Shown: in pieces, positions 5,896 to 8,000 of the stretch
Layout: each line of letters starts with the position of its first letter
How positions within the stretch are numbered: the first letter of the stretch is position 1
DNA from: Actinomycetota bacterium
GTDB taxonomy: Bacteria; Actinomycetota; Coriobacteriia; Anaerosomatales; JAHIQC01
Assembly: GCA_018902765.1 (NCBI GenBank)
Contig: JAHIQC010000412.1
Span: 1 to 8,000, forward strand
Reading direction: 5' to 3'
Length of the DNA: 8,000 nucleotides
Program-made: the position numbers and the translations under genes
The notes under the pieces: model-generated
What the model was told of the DNA's origin: nothing
The model's database searches: none
What the model saw: only the letters and a program-made list of their open reading frames with translations

Positions 5896-6117
5896 TCAGG
5901 CCCACGCGGTCAGGATCGGCATGCTCTTGTCAGACGTAACCGTGATCGCGCCCACCGGGCACAAGTTCGAGCACATCTGGCAGATCTGGCATTCGGCGGG
6001 GTACTTGGCGATCGCCTGTTTGGTCTTGTCGTCGAAGCGAAACACGTCGGTCGGGCATGTCGCCACGCAGGTCTTGCAGCCCATGCATCGGCGGGGGTCA
6101 ACATTTTGAACAGCCAT
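5896..6117 (-). CDS. Two-[4Fe-4S] ferredoxin, likely partner of the flavoprotein
   Basis: This 73-aa protein has two complete iron-sulfur motifs: CMGCKTCVATCP (C11, C14, C17, C21) and CQICQMCSNLCP (C43, C46, C49, C53). A linker of about 20 residues that includes RFDDKTKQAIAKYP separates them. This is the bacterial 2[4Fe-4S] ferredoxin pattern, an electron carrier. It starts 15 bases after the stop of the flavoprotein gene, with GAGAGAGGAAG right upstream, so the two are co-transcribed and probably work together. It has no Tat or Sec signal although its partner does. It could be co-exported bound to the flavoprotein or stay in the cytoplasm. The C-terminus is short and has no further domain. 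It resembles the small iron-sulfur subunits beside fumarate reductase-like and APS reductase-like flavoproteins, but the substrate is unknown. Confidence 0.93.
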   Translation of the reverse strand: MAVQNVDPRRCMGCKTCVATCPTDVFRFDDKTKQAIAKYPAECQICQMCSNLCPVGAITVTSDKSMPILTAWA

Positions 6118-6132
6118 GATGGCTTCCTCTCT

Positions 6133-7977
6133 CTACTCCAGCCCAAGAAACGCGAGCTCGCCGGGGAATCGGGACGTATACCGAGTCTGGTAGTCGACGC
6201 TCATGTCGGGCTTCCATTTGTCAGGGATCGGCTCCTTGCGAAGTGCCATCGAACCGTCTTTGCCTTGCTCGATCAGCACCCACGCCAACCAGTTGTCGTC
6301 GTCGCGGGCGGGGAAGTCCTCGCGATAATGGGTTCCTCGGCTTTCGGTGCGCATGAGCGAGGCGCGCAGCTTCATCTCGGCGTTGAGCAGCATGTTCTGT
6401 GTTTCATGTGCGAGCTTGAGGTCGTGTGTGTCTGATGCCACGAGCAGCGGCACCATGTGCTCCTGCAGGAACATGATCTGGGTTAGCGCCGCTTCAAGAC
6501 GGTCCTTCTTCTGAACCATCAGAACGTAGTAGGGGAACATCGCGTTTTGCAGCAACTGCGTCACCCATGCAGGTGAGTAGCCGGCTTCCCGTTCGCGAGG
6601 AGCCATTACCGCGCTGCGTAGCTCTTCCAAGGATGCATCCGCGATGCTTGGCGCGGTGATAGTCGCCGCGTATGCAGCCGCGCCCGCACCAGCCCGAAAG
6701 CCCTGAACCGCAGAGCCTGAGCTCGACAGGCCGACGCCCGCGTATGACGCACCGCACAGCATAGAGGCGAGCCCGTCACCAGCGGCCCAGAGTCCCGGCA
6801 GATTGCTGGCCCCGGTCATGTCGCTGGGCCACACACCCTCAGCCTTGTGTATGCCAAGGCCGGTGGCTGCACCTCCGACTTGTGCGCCCCTGGACTGTCC
6901 GGGCCTCGACCCACCTGCGGACTCGCCGTCTGAGGGGGGACCGCCGGCAGACTCGCCGCCTGGCGCAGGACCGCCGACTGCTGCTCCCGCGGGAGGCTCG
7001 CTGCCTTCTGGGAGACCATCGGTCCCTCCGCTTGGAGGTCCGTCAGTACCGCCACCGGGAGGTCCACCCGGTCCGCCGGAAACCATCTCACCCGTGTGCG
7101 CCGCAATCGCCTCAGTCAGCAGCATCCCGCCGCCCGTGGCGCCATGCGTTTGGGTCACGCCGGCTTCCCACATGCCCTGCCACTGTCCGTAGCAGTCAGC
7201 GGGCGACTCAGCGGATGCCTTGTGGAAGTCGTTCCATTCCTTGCCAGAGATCGTTGCTCCGGCACGGTACGCCATGGCGTCGCCGTCGGATGTGAGACCG
7301 CCGATGGGAAAGCCGGAGGCCTTGAACGAGCCTGCGCCCGCAGCTAGGACTGTCGACTTGGCGATGATTGCGATGGTCTGCTCTTCGTCGAGCGAGAATC
7401 CGATGGCGCCTATGACCTTCCCGTTGTCCATGAGCAGCTCAGTGAGCATCGTGCGCTCCACCATGCGGATGTCGTCGGCCACGAGCTTGTCGCGCAAAGC
7501 GAAATGCGGGTGGCGGATACTCTTGTCCTGGAAACCCCATTCGGTCATCGCATCCCAGCACGTCTTTGAGTCTTCAAACTGTGCTTCGAGCCAATCGGGG
7601 TTGTTGAGGTACTCGCTGGAGATGGCGACGTTAGCGATCATATCGGTCTTGCTGTCGCCCGCTGATTCATCGAACACGTTGAAGCCGTTGGCCCAAGGCG
7701 TCTGGCCCGAGCGGCCAACCATGCCCTTATCCACGAGCACGACGCTTTGACCGGCCTTCTTGGCCTCGACGGCAGCGAACACGCCTGCGTAGCCGCCACC
7801 TATCACCAATACGTCGGTGTCAATGCGGGAAAGTGGCATGTCGTCAGCAGCAGCGACCGCCGCGTTATTGGTGAGCAGGCCTCCCATTCCGGCGAATGAG
7901 AGGGCGGCCAGGCCGTATCCCGTTGCTCTCAAGAAGTCGCGCCGATCGATTCCTGTGGTTGTCACGTTACTGGACAT
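6133..7977 (-). CDS. Tat-exported FAD-dependent oxidoreductase, fumarate/APS reductase flavoprotein superfamily
   Basis: This is a 614-aa flavoprotein. The N-terminus has a twin-arginine signal, DRRDFLRATGYGLAALSFAG (R12-R13), with likely cleavage in the alanine-rich AVAAADD region (about 40-46), so it is exported folded with cofactor. The FAD-binding fold starts at VLVIGGGYAGVFAAVEA (56-72), with the ribose-binding acid in VVLVDKG. A second FAD contact is PGLWAAGDG (394-402). The C-terminal helical domain carries RTESRGTHYREDFPARDDDNWL, typical of the fumarate/succinate/APS reductase flavoprotein group. An odd Gly/Pro-rich insertion lies at about 300-369. Substrate unknown; the adjacent ferredoxin supports a redox role with small electron carriers. 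The start at 7977 is chosen because GAGGAGG (7984-7990) lies 6 bases upstream; an in-frame ATG at 7995 would swallow that site. Confidence 0.92.
   Translation of the reverse strand: MSSNVTTTGIDRRDFLRATGYGLAALSFAGMGGLLTNNAAVAAADDMPLSRIDTDVLVIGGGYAGVFAAVEAKKAGQSVVLVDKGMVGRSGQTPWANGFNVFDESAGDSKTDMIANVAISSEYLNNPDWLEAQFEDSKTCWDAMTEWGFQDKSIRHPHFALRDKLVADDIRMVERTMLTELLMDNGKVIGAIGFSLDEEQTIAIIAKSTVLAAGAGSFKASGFPIGGLTSDGDAMAYRAGATISGKEWNDFHKASAESPADCYGQWQGMWEAGVTQTHGATGGGMLLTEAIAAHTGEMVSGGPGGPPGGGTDGPPSGGTDGLPEGSEPPAGAAVGGPAPGGESAGGPPSDGESAGGSRPGQSRGAQVGGAATGLGIHKAEGVWPSDMTGASNLPGLWAAGDGLASMLCGASYAGVGLSSSGSAVQGFRAGAGAAAYAATITAPSIADASLEELRSAVMAPREREAGYSPAWVTQLLQNAMFPYYVLMVQKKDRLEAALTQIMFLQEHMVPLLVASDTHDLKLAHETQNMLLNAEMKLRASLMRTESRGTHYREDFPARDDDNWLAWVLIEQGKDGSMALRKEPIPDKWKPDMSVDYQTRYTSRFPGELAFLGLE
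6871..7080 (-). repeat. Gly/Pro/Ser-rich low-complexity coding segment with short tandem repeats
   Basis: These 210 bases encode residues 300-369 of the flavoprotein, almost entirely G, P, S, A, E, D and T. Imperfect tandem units can be seen. GGTDGPPS is followed by GGTDGLPE (24-bp period), and ESAGGPPSDG by ESAGG (30-bp period). In DNA the 30-bp units lie at 6918-6947 and 6948-6977, sharing ACTCGCCG and GACCGCC at the same offsets. The reading frame is kept through the whole segment. Repeat slippage is the likely origin. Confidence 0.8.
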
Positions 7978-7983
7978 CACTGG

Positions 7984-7990
7984 CCTCCTC
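7984..7990 (-). promoter_or_regulatory. Ribosome binding site for the flavoprotein
   Basis: Read on the minus strand this is GAGGAGG, 6 bases before ATG 7977. It decides the start. The promoter lies outside the window. Confidence 0.8.
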
Positions 7991-8000
7991 GGCAAATGCG

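Noticed and set aside
5650..6435. A 261-aa plus-strand frame running across the convergent junction
   Set aside because: It overlaps the end of the permease out of frame and the ferredoxin and flavoprotein on the other strand, and it has no recognisable domain.
6871..7080. CRISPR array or mobile repeat
   Set aside because: The repeats are short, imperfect, contiguous and in frame within a single protein. There are no spacers.
6803..7295. Long plus-strand frames opposite the flavoprotein, one of them proline-rich
   Set aside because: They are mirror readings of the Gly/Pro-rich segment in high-GC coding DNA. They lack a suitable ribosome binding site and family motifs, while the minus-strand frame has a complete FAD-binding architecture.

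Overview
The window looks like high-GC bacterial chromosome. It is gene-dense, with overlapping start and stop codons and TTG/GTG starts. It carries OmpR-type two-component genes and a Tat-exported flavoprotein paired with a two-cluster ferredoxin. I infer an anaerobic or facultative actinobacterium, possibly Coriobacteriia-like. That placement rests on general style, not on a marker gene.

Layout. Positions 3-1349 (+) hold the end of a small membrane-protein gene, a 77-aa XRE-type DNA-binding regulator and an NAD(P)-binding Rossmann-fold protein, almost without gaps. Positions 1357-1426 hold a dyad, a perfect TATAAT box and a strong ribosome binding site. These lead into an OmpR-family response regulator (TTG start at 1427) and its histidine kinase (start at 2149), which overlap by 4 bp. 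Positions 3084-3188 form a structured leader with a 34-codon ORF and two tandem stem-loops. After it come a polytopic membrane protein of unknown function (3206-4234), an ABC ATPase with several degenerate motifs (4236-5165) and an ABC-2-type permease (5162-5890). Only 5 bp separate the permease from two genes on the minus strand: a 614-aa Tat-signal FAD oxidoreductase (7977-6133) and a 73-aa two-[4Fe-4S] ferredoxin (6117-5896).

How the genes may work together. The plus-strand genes from 1427 to 5890 read as a single unit: a two-component system controlling, or controlled by, an ABC-2 exporter and an accessory membrane protein. The kinase has almost no extracytoplasmic sensor region, so it may sense through the membrane or through a partner. 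The minus-strand pair looks like a redox module in which the ferredoxin passes electrons to or from the flavoprotein. The flavoprotein carries an unusual Gly/Pro-rich insertion of about 70 residues in the middle of the protein. No RNA genes, CRISPR arrays, insertion sequences or tRNA genes were seen, and I found no clearly new defence or mobile system. The most unusual items are the 3084-3188 leader, the degenerate ABC ATPase and the low-complexity insertion in the flavoprotein.
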